Of a stretch of DNA of 64,000 nt, positions 44,695-53,796 are shown in pieces (the first letter of the stretch is position 1; each line of letters starts with the position of its first letter). Below the pieces are notes generated by a model. It saw only the letters and a list, made by a program, of their open reading frames with translations, searched no databases and had not been told where the DNA came from. The position numbers and the translations under genes were made by a program. The stretch is taken from NCBI GenBank assembly GCA_051208045.1, contig JBPJFY010000003.1:310001-374000 (forward strand), in the 5' to 3' direction. This DNA comes from LZORAL124-50-18 sp051208045 (GTDB lineage: Bacteria > Pseudomonadota > Gammaproteobacteria > Pseudomonadales > Oleiphilaceae).

Positions 44695-45090
44695 TTACAC
44701 CAGCCCTTTGCTGACGACTTCGTCCCGAATACCGTCCCAGCCCTCTTTCACCGTTCGAATCAAATGGGCGCATTCATCAATAATGGTCACATCATTTTTT
44801 ACGTTCGCTTCGAACAAACGTCGCTCAATGTAATCGTAGAGCGCTTCCAGGTTGGCAGAAAATTCTCCCCCCTTTTCATGATCCAAAAAGCTGCGCAATC
44901 CGGAGACAATCTCGATCGTTTTATTGATCAGATTGTTTTTGCCTTCAAAATCTTTGGCAGTAATTCGGCTTTTGGCCATCGCCATTCGCTCCAATGCCCC
45001 GGCTAACAGCAACTGAATCAACTTGTGCGGATCTGCATCCACAATACTGGTTTGAGCGCCGACTTGCTGATACTGACGTACTGCGTTCAT
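44695..45090 (-). CDS. fliS: FliS, flagellin export chaperone
   Basis: The 131-residue protein has the FliS start (YQQVGAQTSIVDADPHKLIQLLLAGALERM) with the conserved DPHKLI and helical bundle layout. It binds the flagellin C-terminus in the cytoplasm and prevents premature assembly. It has its own sigma-28 promoter at 45154-45180. It follows fliD by 120 bases on the same strand. Confidence 0.95.
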   Translation of the reverse strand: MNAVRQYQQVGAQTSIVDADPHKLIQLLLAGALERMAMAKSRITAKDFEGKNNLINKTIEIVSGLRSFLDHEKGGEFSANLEALYDYIERRLFEANVKNDVTIIDECAHLIRTVKEGWDGIRDEVVSKGLV

Positions 45091-45153
45091 AAATCACCCT
45101 TTTATCATTCTATCGTTGGTTCAGGCCAGGCACTGTTGCCTCACATACTTCAG

Positions 45154-45180
45154 TTATCGGCCAAACCATCAAATACTTAA
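45154..45180 (-). promoter_or_regulatory. Sigma-28 (FliA) promoter of fliS
   Basis: Read on the minus strand: TTAAGTAT (-35, 6 of 8 matches to TAAAGTTT), 11 bases, then GCCGATAA (-10, perfect). Position is 64 bases before the fliS ATG. Confidence 0.85.
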
Positions 45181-45210
45181 ACAACTTTTCCCGGTTTCTT
45201 TGAGCTTAGC

Positions 45211-47211
45211 TTACTTCTTGCTCGATGCGCTCTGGGTTAACGCAGATAACTGAGCAGAAATAAAATCCAGCGTACTATTCAATCGATTGATCACCAGATC
45301 CGCCGAAGTAAACTGGCGAATCAAGCGTTCACGCAGGGACTCCACACGCTCATTGAGTTTCAATCGATCGGCGGTCACCTGATTCAATTGGTCCGTCAGA
45401 CCATCTGTGCGGGCGGTCAATGAGCCGTCAACACTGATAATGCTGGTAAACAAGTCGACAAACCGATCGGCAGTGCCCTTGATTATACTTATCGTACCGC
45501 GATCCCCGGTGGTGCCACCGGTCACGTCGATGACAATCCCTTTCGCGTCATTTTCTGCGGTCAGGGAGAGTTGCTGTCCAACACCAGTCGCGGCCACCCC
45601 ATTGATGGTACCGGCAACATCCACGCCATCCACACCGGTCGTTGCGGTAATGCCCAGTTTGGTTTGGATTTCACTGTCGACACTGGTGAACTCTACTTTT
45701 GACGCGCTGCCATAACTGGTCGACGTAAAAGTGAGCTGATTCGAACCATCCACACCCACCGACACAGACACGCCCGCACCCTTGAGATTGGTATCCGCGT
45801 TGATTTGTGTCTGAAGCTCTGTAATCAGCTGATTCATGGTGTAGGCTTGACCGGGACCCGGTGCTCCGGTCACGGTAATCACGCCGGATGACACACCATC
45901 CACGGAAAACTGAAAGGTATTGTTGGTATCCAAAATCGAGACACCACCACTCACATCCACAGTCCCCGTAAAGCTGCCATGGGTCGCCAGTTGGCTGATA
46001 TTCACGGCATAGTCACCGGGAACCGTGTTTATGGATTTCGCCACAAATTTCATGTCCGGGTCAGACACGCGCCCTTGATCGGCAAACAGTGCCACCACAT
46101 CATCCGGGTGGTCGTTCAGCGCTGTCTTGAATTCTTCACGATCAAATTCAATAACGCCGGTATCTTTGTTCGTCGAAATGCCAACATCCACCAGTGCGCG
46201 CACATTGGCATTTTCAAGCCCGGGAATCAGGCTGCTTAAAATGTTTCTGGACTGTGAAGAAATCAGCCGTATGGTTGAATCCCCCAGAAGCACGCCAGAC
46301 TCTTCCGGCTTTTCCGCATTGTAGGCAGACAACTCGGTAATCAAACTTTTGAATTCGTTAAACTTGTCCACAAAATCCCGTACCCGGTCCGCCACCTTAT
46401 CGGGGTCTTCAGCCACGGTCAGTGTGGCGGGAGCGCCGCTGTTGGTTCCGCTTAAAGTGAGTGTTACCCCTGTGATCAAATCACTGATAGTATTGCTGCT
46501 TCGGGTTACATCAATCCCGTTGAATTTAAAGGTGGCATCCTGGGCTATAACCGACTGGGTCAGGTTTTTGTCCGTCGCATTGTACGCCAGTTGCGACAGA
46601 CCTGAGGCATCGGCATTATTGCCATCGTCGTCCGACACGGTAATGGAGATCGCATTATCGGCACCGGTTTGATTGGAGTTGATTACCAGGCGGTAACCTG
46701 ATCCGGTGTCGATGACAGACGCCGTGGCGTCAATGGAAGACTCTGCATTGATCGCATCCGCCAGACCGGTCAACGTGTTGTTGGTGCCATCAATCGTAAT
46801 ATTCACGGAATCTGTTCCCACCTGAATGGTGAGCGAGCCGGTACCTAAAGGCGTGGTATTGTTGTCAACAAACAGGTTCGAGCTTAAGGAATGTGCCTGA
46901 GCAAGTTTGCTTACTTCCAGCGTGTAATTGCCGGACTGGGCTGTGGAGGACAGCGTTCCGCTGAAGGATGAGTTACTGGAGGTAAAGGTCTGTTCCCGCA
47001 TGGCTTCGGGATTGCCCAACGTTCGCGCAGGTAACCGAAGTTCGGTAATCGCACTGCGCAGTCTGCCATACGCAGACAACTTCGCGTTCACCTCTTCTTC
47101 TTTTCTGTCCAGCCGTGCCTCGGTGGGAGCACGTTCTGCGTCAGCCAATTTTTCAATCAGTTCACTGGTTAAGACCCCGGAACCGATTCCTACAGAACTG
47201 ATACTTGCCAT
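45211..47211 (-). CDS. fliD: FliD, flagellar filament cap protein
   Basis: The 666-residue product has the FliD termini: SSVGIGSGVLTSELIEKLADAERAP at the start and TSADLVINRLNSTLDFISAQLSAL at the end, both coiled-coil parts that form the cap. The middle (about 100-550) is long, with several beta-rich modules, so it is larger than E. coli FliD (468 aa). It is exported through the flagellar type III system and helps flagellin polymerise. The start at 47211 has GAGG nine bases upstream; an upstream in-frame ATG at 47283 lies across the promoter and terminator and is rejected. It has its own sigma-28 promoter. Confidence 0.93.
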   Translation of the reverse strand: MASISSVGIGSGVLTSELIEKLADAERAPTEARLDRKEEEVNAKLSAYGRLRSAITELRLPARTLGNPEAMREQTFTSSNSSFSGTLSSTAQSGNYTLEVSKLAQAHSLSSNLFVDNNTTPLGTGSLTIQVGTDSVNITIDGTNNTLTGLADAINAESSIDATASVIDTGSGYRLVINSNQTGADNAISITVSDDDGNNADASGLSQLAYNATDKNLTQSVIAQDATFKFNGIDVTRSSNTISDLITGVTLTLSGTNSGAPATLTVAEDPDKVADRVRDFVDKFNEFKSLITELSAYNAEKPEESGVLLGDSTIRLISSQSRNILSSLIPGLENANVRALVDVGISTNKDTGVIEFDREEFKTALNDHPDDVVALFADQGRVSDPDMKFVAKSINTVPGDYAVNISQLATHGSFTGTVDVSGGVSILDTNNTFQFSVDGVSSGVITVTGAPGPGQAYTMNQLITELQTQINADTNLKGAGVSVSVGVDGSNQLTFTSTSYGSASKVEFTSVDSEIQTKLGITATTGVDGVDVAGTINGVAATGVGQQLSLTAENDAKGIVIDVTGGTTGDRGTISIIKGTADRFVDLFTSIISVDGSLTARTDGLTDQLNQVTADRLKLNERVESLRERLIRQFTSADLVINRLNSTLDFISAQLSALTQSASSKK

Positions 47212-47263
47212 TTCACCATCCTCATTCACCAGCGCCCAACAACCGCTGGCTCTCTTAGTATAG

Positions 47264-47290
47264 CTATCGGCAAAAAGGGGCAAAAGTTTG
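47264..47290 (-). promoter_or_regulatory. Sigma-28 (FliA) promoter of fliD, overlapping the flaG terminator
   Basis: On the minus strand CAAACTTT (-35, 6/8) and GCCGATAG (-10, 7/8) are 11 bases apart. The -35 box and spacer are the right part of the hairpin at 47272-47299. It lies 53 bases before the fliD ATG. Confidence 0.8.
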
Positions 47291-47299
47291 CCCCTTTTT
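47272..47299. terminator. Bidirectional terminator between flaG and fliD
   Basis: AAAAAGGGGCA and TGCCCCTTTTT pair over 11 bp around a 6-base centre, with A- and T-runs at the ends. It ends flaG transcription on the minus strand; half of it is the -35 and spacer of the fliD promoter. Confidence 0.85.
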
Positions 47300-47341
47300 C
47301 GTTACAGTTTGTAAGCCTGACCCTGGTTTTCAACCAAAACG

Positions 47342-47782
47342 CTATACTTTCATCGTAAAGAGACTCAATGGCTCTTCTTGCTGCAAGTTGCGCGCCATCT
47401 TCAGTGCAAGCTCATCAGGTATTTGCCTCACCACCTCATCGGTGTTGCGATCTACGACTTTTACGACCATCCGCCCGGAAGTATCATCGACATTGAATTG
47501 GAGATCCCGCTGAACCGATTGGATGTAATCATTCAACTTGGTTACCGCTTGCTCCAGTTCCTCGCGCTGCTGCTCCTGAGCCTTGACCAAAACGCTGCCG
47601 GTTTGATTCTGTTCCGCCTGCTCTGCTTTTTTCACACTCGCCTGCGAATTACCTGCAACGTCCGCTGTGGTGCTGCCTACCTGTTCTGGCTTCTTCTGAG
47701 GTGATGACGCAACACGACCCGACCGTTCAGCCACATTGGCTACCCCGGCCAGGTTAATGCTTCCAAGTTTTACGTCGTTCAT
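47342..47782 (-). CDS. flaG: FlaG family flagellar protein
   Basis: The 146-residue protein has a disordered Ala/Gln/Glu-rich N-half and the FlaG C-half (QRDLQFNVDDTSGRMVVKVVDRNTDEVVRQIPDE). FlaG influences filament length in polar flagella. GAGGTGAC precedes the ATG. No sigma-28 box is visible in the 78-base gap, so it is probably read through from fliC past the hairpin at 47814. Confidence 0.93.
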   Translation of the reverse strand: MNDVKLGSINLAGVANVAERSGRVASSPQKKPEQVGSTTADVAGNSQASVKKAEQAEQNQTGSVLVKAQEQQREELEQAVTKLNDYIQSVQRDLQFNVDDTSGRMVVKVVDRNTDEVVRQIPDELALKMARNLQQEEPLSLFTMKV

Positions 47783-47813
47783 ATGTCACCTCTATACCGG
47801 TCAAAAGACTGTG

Positions 47814-47842
47814 TGACTCTGGTCGCATGGACCAGAGTCACT
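47814..47842 (-). terminator. Hairpin between fliC and flaG
   Basis: A 12-bp perfect stem (GTGACTCTGGTC / GACCAGAGTCAC, 5-base loop) lies 19 bases after the fliC stop, followed on the minus strand by a TTTT after 7 bases. Partial termination with read-through to flaG is the likely role. Confidence 0.7.
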
Positions 47843-47860
47843 CTTTTAGACCGTTTCAGC

Positions 47861-49870
47861 TTACTGCAGCAGCGACAGCGCTTGCTGTGGTCTGGCGTTT
47901 GCCTGTGCCAGTACGGAGATACCTGCCTGTTGCAGTACCTGAGTTCTGGACAATTCTGCGGTTTCCGCAGCGAAGTCAGCATCCTGGATTCGAGAGTTGG
48001 CGGCTGAGAGGTTTTCGCTCTGTACTGCCAGGTTCGAAATGGTGGCTTCAAATCGGTTTTGAATCGCACCCAAGGTTGCCTGTGCTCTGGATACCTGATT
48101 GATCGCATTATCAATCGCGCTAATCGCATCATTGGCACCCTGCAGCGTTGAGATATCAATATCTTTCAACAATGTGCCGGTCTCACCACTGCCATAGGTT
48201 CCAGCAGTGAAGCCTGAGCGCCCAATGTTGGCCGGTGTGTTTGTACCTATTTCAATTTTACCGGAGGAAGTCAGGTTAATCGAGCTTAATGTCGTGGCCG
48301 CAGTCAACCCCGTATCCGCAACGGTACCGGCGATAACAACGTTACGCCCATCGTCAGCAATGAGCTGAAACTGGTCGCCATCCACAATCTCGGCACGCAC
48401 ACCGCTTTGCTCGGCCTTCTGGTTAATGTTGCTTACCAGGTTCGCCATTTTTTCACCGATGTTCGCTCCTGACGCCGCTGAAATCGACACACCATTGATG
48501 GTGAACGCCGCGGTTGTTGTGGCGGTGACGGCTCCCGACGTTATCTGTGTCGCCGCTGCTGTTGCGGTTACGCCAGTTTGTTCCGATACCTGATTTATCG
48601 CTGCTGCTTTGGCAATCGCACTGGCGTCAGCGTTCACGGTAGAGGCCGTATCTGCTGAGGATACCGAAGCACCAATTACCACACCGTTGACCGTCAGGTC
48701 GCCTGACGCAAAGGCCACGTTCGTTACCGTGCCCCCATTCACACCACTGTTACTGCCACTGTAGGTACCCACTTCGATACCGGCATTCTCCAGTGAGTTA
48801 CCGGTGTTACTGGTCACCGTAAAATCTGTACCGTCTTTGGACACCAGGTTAAAGGTACCTGAATACGTATCTGCCGCTGCAAGACCATAGGTCGTTGCTG
48901 CACCCACCAAGGTAATGTTTCGACCGTCGGCAGCGGTAAGAGAAACCCCGGCTGCCAAGTTGGATTCGTCTACCGAAGCAACCACACCGGTCTGATCCTG
49001 GAAGGCATTAATCTGACCCGCGACCGCTTTCAGGTCGGCGCTCAGGTTGGCTGCCACACCGGTACCGGAGATCGTAATTGAGGTGCCGTTCAGAGTGATC
49101 GCAAGCGCTGCTGCGGCAACGTTCGCTGTTGTTGATCCGCCAACCGTATTGGCATTCACAACCGCTTCCACACCAGACAAGTCAGACACTTTGTTTACTG
49201 CAGCTGCCAACGCAATCGCAGACGCATCTGCACCGACAGTGGAAGCACCATCATCCGCCGAACTACCTGCACCCACAGAGATACCGTTCAGTACCAAGTC
49301 GCCTGCAGCCAATGCCGTGCCGGTAATGGAGCTGGTACTGATCCCATCGCTCAGCGCAACGCCCAGCGTATTTTCCGTCGTGGCTGCAATCGAAACATTG
49401 ATGGTTTCACCGACGTTTGCCCCAGTTTGGAAGTTCACGCCTTTAAAGCTTCCATCCAGCAGTTTCTGACCGTTAAAACTGGTTCTTTCAGAAATACTGG
49501 CGATCTCAGACTTCAGCTGATCCACCTCTTCCTGGAGCGAGGAACGTTCCAGGTCGGTATTGGAACCGTTGGCGGACTGCAGTGCCAGCTCTCGAATACG
49601 CTGCAAGCTGTCACGCATACTGTTCAGTGCGCCTTCTGCCGTCTGGGCTAGCGACACACCGTCGCCTGCGTTTCGGCTGGCCACGTTGGTTCCCCGAATC
49701 TGCGCAGTAATCCGGTTAGAAATGGCGAGACCCGCCGCATCATCTTTTGCACCGTTGATACGTAAACCTGAAGAAAGTCTTTGAAGCGCACGGTCACCCG
49801 CACGTTGCGAGGTGTCCAAATTACGTTGGGCCGCAATGGACGCTAAGTTGGTATTTATTATTTGAGGCAT
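47861..49870 (-). CDS. fliC: Flagellin (FliC)
   Basis: A 669-residue flagellin. The N-terminal D0/D1 part (about 1-170, PQIINTNLASIAAQRNLDTS, RLSSGLRINGAKDDAAGLAI) and C-terminal D1/D0 part (about 575-669, ending LAQANARPQQALSLLQ) are conserved. Between them lies a long variable domain of two similar blocks (186-385 and 386-575) that are exposed on the filament surface. Thr/Ser are abundant in the blocks, fitting O-glycosylation. The start at 49870 has GGAG upstream; the frame runs on to 49939, across the leader. It has a sigma-28 promoter. The glycan genes begin 167 bases upstream of it. Confidence 0.95.
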   Translation of the reverse strand: MPQIINTNLASIAAQRNLDTSQRAGDRALQRLSSGLRINGAKDDAAGLAISNRITAQIRGTNVASRNAGDGVSLAQTAEGALNSMRDSLQRIRELALQSANGSNTDLERSSLQEEVDQLKSEIASISERTSFNGQKLLDGSFKGVNFQTGANVGETINVSIAATTENTLGVALSDGISTSSITGTALAAGDLVLNGISVGAGSSADDGASTVGADASAIALAAAVNKVSDLSGVEAVVNANTVGGSTTANVAAAALAITLNGTSITISGTGVAANLSADLKAVAGQINAFQDQTGVVASVDESNLAAGVSLTAADGRNITLVGAATTYGLAAADTYSGTFNLVSKDGTDFTVTSNTGNSLENAGIEVGTYSGSNSGVNGGTVTNVAFASGDLTVNGVVIGASVSSADTASTVNADASAIAKAAAINQVSEQTGVTATAAATQITSGAVTATTTAAFTINGVSISAASGANIGEKMANLVSNINQKAEQSGVRAEIVDGDQFQLIADDGRNVVIAGTVADTGLTAATTLSSINLTSSGKIEIGTNTPANIGRSGFTAGTYGSGETGTLLKDIDISTLQGANDAISAIDNAINQVSRAQATLGAIQNRFEATISNLAVQSENLSAANSRIQDADFAAETAELSRTQVLQQAGISVLAQANARPQQALSLLQ
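48146..49315 (-). repeat. Internal duplication within flagellin
   Basis: Residues 186-385 and 386-575 are similar. Matching pieces lie exactly 200 residues apart at first: GDLVLNGISVG with GDLTVNGVVIG, ASTVGADASAIA with ASTVNADASAIA, and NKVSDLSGVEA with NQVSEQTGVTA. Further on, TAADGRNITLVG matches IADDGRNVVIAG. The sequence has diverged, so it is an old duplication. Confidence 0.88.
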
Positions 49871-49973
49871 TTTCGCTTCTCCTATCGATACACAATCACA
49901 CTGGATTGATTGAAAGGTTAGACGCGTGCCTGCAATCATTTTCGAACGCAGTGCGCTTCACCTGTTACTTCGT

Positions 49974-50000
49974 TTAACGGCACGCTTAAGAGAAGCTTTA
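49974..50000 (-). promoter_or_regulatory. Sigma-28 (FliA) promoter of fliC
   Basis: On the minus strand TAAAGCTT (7/8 to TAAAGTTT), 11 bases, GCCGTTAA (7/8 to GCCGATAA). It lies 104 bases before the fliC ATG and ends 37 bases from the stop of the glycosyl gene upstream. Confidence 0.9.
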
Positions 50001-50036
50001 GTAATTATTTTTTATCTGAGTGTAACGAAATGTTAA

Positions 50037-53000
50037 TTACTCTTTGGCGAGGGAAAAATCCGGTGACGCATAGCTGAGGAGCTGCGTGGCAGCGACCTCC
50101 ATGGAGTACTTACACTCTACAAAATCTTTACCCCGACACCCCATTTCCTGGCGCTTCAAGGGATCTTTTAATAACGCCAAAACGGCCTGAACAATATTCT
50201 CTACGCGACTGTCGGCAACCAACAGCCCGGTTTCACCATCAATCAAGGATTCACTCGCGCCCCCCGCAGACGTCGCGACGACGGGAATCTGCATTAATTG
50301 TGCTTCCAGCAGGGAGTTCGCTGTGCCATCTGCATCAGAGGTTTGCAGAACCACCGTAGAGATGGACAGATAGGGAGAGACATCATCCACCGGCCCTATC
50401 ACTTTCAGATGCTCAGTGAGCTTCTTATCGGCAATCACTTGCTCAATGTCACGCCGTAATCCGCCGCCACCCAAAATAAAGCCTTTCGTGGCAGGATTGA
50501 CTTTTACCAAAGCCTCTATCGTTTCCACAAACAATGCGGGGCGTTTCTCACTCGATAGGCGGAATACCCCCCCGATGACCACATCCCCTTCATTAATCCC
50601 CAGGGTGGCTTTGAGCTGTCGTTGTGTCGCCGGGCTACAGGGCGCGTACTTTCGCGTGTCCACACCGTTCCGCAGCAATTGAATCTGTGCAACCGGTATA
50701 CCCAGCCATTCCGCATAACTTTGGTTGCCACCCTCCGAGTTCCCGGTTAGCAGCAAACGTGGCGAACGAACCAGCTCCTGGTAATACGGCAAATACCATT
50801 TTTCATAGAACGAAAAGTGCGTCGGATTTACATTCCTGAAAGAAGTGACCACCGCCGGCACACCGGCAAGTAATGCCCCGATGCCACCCGTCAAATTGGC
50901 CAGATCGAGAAAATTGACCACCATCATCGGGTTTTCGACCACCAGATGAGAAAAAACGGGAAGCAACAAACTACCGATAAAATAGCTCTGATGCGTCAGT
51001 ACTTTCAGGTGGCTCAGCGGAATCAGTCGACACAGCTCCGCCAAATCCAGTCCGGGCGCGACTTCGCTCGCCACAACGATCTCAATTCCCTCATCCCGAA
51101 CCATTTTCTCGTAGTGCGCACCTTCTCCCACCAACGCCAGTAAAACGAATAATTTTACGTCGTAGCCACGCTGCTTGAAGGCGATCATTAAGTTGCAGAG
51201 CTGACGCTCCGCGCCGCCCGGGGACAGATTTGGCAACACAAAAATAATTTTTTTGCTGTTAGCTGAGGCGGGCGATCGTGTAAAGTTTTCTGCCAACGCC
51301 TGTCTCAGCTGTCGCCGATTGCGCCGGTTTTCCAGCTCATAGCGCACCGCGCGTTTGCCTTCTTTTAGCAGTTGCCAAGCCTTCAAGGGGGTATCCCGAT
51401 TAAACAGCGTTTCCGGGGATGCAGACACAATTCGATCCTGGCGTAATTGCGCGTGAGCACCACCGAAGGAGGCACGTAACATGGACCGGAAGTCCCGGGC
51501 CATCGAAGCGCGTGTGTAATTTACATACACCTGATTTTCCTGATCGAAAATCAGCGGGAAAACAGCCGTGTCTTCTTTGCGCATTTTGCCCAGCACAAGC
51601 ATACGCCATTCACCGGCTTCATACAGCCAAATACGTTTTACGCCTCTTTGCATCAGATAGGCTTGCAGTGAGTACACATCTTCACGAGACACATCCAGAA
51701 AGGCCACCTCATCGTGCCGGGTAAACTGTCTTCTTTCGGTAAAGAGCATTGACCAACCCGCTTCGGGATGGGCCAGCCAGTCGCAGCCGGCGTATCCGTT
51801 CATCGACCACAAGGGCACCGCTGATACGCCAGCAAACAAAGACGCGGCACATATCTCTGGAACCGTCACACAAAACACACTCACGTGACTGTTCACTTTC
51901 CAGTTTCTTAATCCCAAAGCCAGCCACGGGCGCGGGTCCGCCACAGCGTCCGAAGCGATGTTGTGTGCGGAAATATAGTGATGCAGATGCAACAAACACC
52001 AGAATTTATAATTTTGGGCGTCCCGATTCGCCCGGTAGATTTGCAACCAGCGCTTTATGGACGCCTTGTCCAGCCACCAATTGGATTGATCGCATCTGGA
52101 TAAAACATTGTCGTTGATTTCATTGTACAGCTGATCCCCCCAATCAGAGGGCGGTATGCCAAATCCCTGCTTGGGCCGATACACCCATTCTTTGGGGTAG
52201 TATCTCAAGGCAAGCTGCTTGAGCAACACTTTCCCTACCTGAGGATTGGCCACCAATGCCAAAGGCAGCGATTCCGCGAATCGCGCAATCTCACGAGTGA
52301 GGAAGGGCGTGCGCACCTCCAGCGCGTTTCTCATGCTCATCCGGTCAACCTTCGCTAACACGGCACCTGGCATGTAATGCGCCACGTCTGTTTTGCGTAA
52401 TCGTGTGATCAAGTCATCCGCACTGGCATTTACCTCACTTCTCAATTGCGCCAAGTGCTGCCTGGCGGCATCTGGCAAATCCCCCATCACCTGTTTGACT
52501 TCGCCTTCGTTAAACACCAGGATTCGACTGGAATAATACTCTGTACCCCACTGGGTTGTTTCGGGCCGGGCGTGAAAGTCTGCCAGCGTCGTGAGGTATC
52601 GCCCATACCCGCCGAACAGTTCATCCGCACCATCGCCTGAGATCGCCACCTTAACGTGCTGGCGTGCAAACTCACAGAGTTTGTACGTCGGCAACAGGGA
52701 GGTGTCTGCATTAGGCTCATCAACCAGTGCCGCAATGTCGTGGGACGACGACAAATCGCCCGGGTTAAGCAACTTGATCCGGTGGGACACAGCCAAATGC
52801 TTCGCATACAAGGCAGCCTGCTCATGCTCTGATCCGCCCCACCCGTCGAATCCAATGGAAAACGCTTGAACCGGGAAGTTCAGCTTTTTTTTGGCAATGG
52901 CGGCGACTATGGCCGAATCTACGCCGCCGGACAAAAAACATCCCACGGGCACGTCGGCATGCAGCCTTCGCTGCAGACTACGAATCAAAAGCTCTTCCAG

Positions 53001-53738
53001 TTCATCCGCAAGCGACTCCGCATCCCACTGCCCCGACATTGGATTGGGATTAAAGGTAAAGTGACTCCGTACGCTGACCTCGCCGGAGGGTGAAATTCGC
53101 AGGCAATGCCCTGGCAGCAACTTTTTTGCGCCAGAATAGATCGTTTGCTCGTCGTCAAAGTACTGCAACATCAAATACCCCCCTATTGCGCCAGGGGTGG
53201 TGGTCTTGTGAAAATCTTCGAGCGAGCCCAGTGCCGTCAGTTCAGACGAAAAGTGAAAAGCACCATTGATCCAGGCATAATAAAACGGTTTTTCGCCAAA
53301 CGGGTCACGAGCACAAAAGAGTTCGCGGGACACCGTGTCAAAGACGGCAAACGCGTACATCCCGTCAAAAAGCTCCAGACAGGATTCTCCATACGCCCGA
53401 TAGGCTTGCAGCAATACCTCCGTATCTGACTGCGATCGAAAGCGCGTACCTTTCGCCTCCAGCCGTTGACGTAGAGCTTGAAAATTATAGATTTCACCAT
53501 TGAACGTAACGATATAGCGCCCATCTTCCGACATCATGGGCTGGTGTGCGCCGGCAGACAGATCAATAATACTCAGCCGCGTATGCGCCAGCCCAGCCCC
53601 CCCACAGTCTGAAAGCCAGGTACCTTGATCATCAGGGCCACGATGTGCAATCTCGGATTGCATGACCAACAACCGGGCTTGAAGCTGTTCCCTGGAATAA
53701 AACGCCTTGTATTGAACAATTCCGGCAATACCGCACAT
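50037..53738 (-). CDS. Asparagine synthetase-glycosyltransferase (GT4) fusion protein
   Basis: A 1233-residue chain. Residues 1-600 are a glutamine-dependent asparagine synthetase: the nucleophile Cys2 in MCGIAG, RGPDD (33-37), FNGEIYN, the ATP motif SGGVDS (270-275) and SGDGADELFGGYGRY (367-381). Residues about 610-825 are an unrecognised linker region, with a coiled, basic end. Residues 829-1233 are a GT-B family 4 glycosyltransferase (FVLPNLSPGGAERQLCNL, LRNGVDTRKYAP, FILGGGGLRRDI, and the EAQLMQIPVVATSAGG donor loop). The AsnB part could amidate a sugar acid and the GT part attach sugar. The Met-Cys start is fixed by the processed Cys. Ribosome site is weak. It lies upstream of fliC on the same strand. 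Confidence 0.9.
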   Translation of the reverse strand: MCGIAGIVQYKAFYSREQLQARLLVMQSEIAHRGPDDQGTWLSDCGGAGLAHTRLSIIDLSAGAHQPMMSEDGRYIVTFNGEIYNFQALRQRLEAKGTRFRSQSDTEVLLQAYRAYGESCLELFDGMYAFAVFDTVSRELFCARDPFGEKPFYYAWINGAFHFSSELTALGSLEDFHKTTTPGAIGGYLMLQYFDDEQTIYSGAKKLLPGHCLRISPSGEVSVRSHFTFNPNPMSGQWDAESLADELEELLIRSLQRRLHADVPVGCFLSGGVDSAIVAAIAKKKLNFPVQAFSIGFDGWGGSEHEQAALYAKHLAVSHRIKLLNPGDLSSSHDIAALVDEPNADTSLLPTYKLCEFARQHVKVAISGDGADELFGGYGRYLTTLADFHARPETTQWGTEYYSSRILVFNEGEVKQVMGDLPDAARQHLAQLRSEVNASADDLITRLRKTDVAHYMPGAVLAKVDRMSMRNALEVRTPFLTREIARFAESLPLALVANPQVGKVLLKQLALRYYPKEWVYRPKQGFGIPPSDWGDQLYNEINDNVLSRCDQSNWWLDKASIKRWLQIYRANRDAQNYKFWCLLHLHHYISAHNIASDAVADPRPWLALGLRNWKVNSHVSVFCVTVPEICAASLFAGVSAVPLWSMNGYAGCDWLAHPEAGWSMLFTERRQFTRHDEVAFLDVSREDVYSLQAYLMQRGVKRIWLYEAGEWRMLVLGKMRKEDTAVFPLIFDQENQVYVNYTRASMARDFRSMLRASFGGAHAQLRQDRIVSASPETLFNRDTPLKAWQLLKEGKRAVRYELENRRNRRQLRQALAENFTRSPASANSKKIIFVLPNLSPGGAERQLCNLMIAFKQRGYDVKLFVLLALVGEGAHYEKMVRDEGIEIVVASEVAPGLDLAELCRLIPLSHLKVLTHQSYFIGSLLLPVFSHLVVENPMMVVNFLDLANLTGGIGALLAGVPAVVTSFRNVNPTHFSFYEKWYLPYYQELVRSPRLLLTGNSEGGNQSYAEWLGIPVAQIQLLRNGVDTRKYAPCSPATQRQLKATLGINEGDVVIGGVFRLSSEKRPALFVETIEALVKVNPATKGFILGGGGLRRDIEQVIADKKLTEHLKVIGPVDDVSPYLSISTVVLQTSDADGTANSLLEAQLMQIPVVATSAGGASESLIDGETGLLVADSRVENIVQAVLALLKDPLKRQEMGCRGKDFVECKYSMEVAATQLLSYASPDFSLAKE

Positions 53739-53796
53739 AAATCAACGACTTATTCTGATTAGTAATTATCTTGACAGGTCACTCGATGCATTCACA

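Noticed and set aside
47211..47283. Longer start for fliD at 47283
   Set aside because: The extra residues would run across the terminator and sigma-28 promoter; the ATG at 47211 has a ribosome site and matches the family start.
47779..48159. Minus-strand frame of 126 codons overlapping fliC
   Set aside because: It lies in the conserved flagellin C-terminus in another frame.
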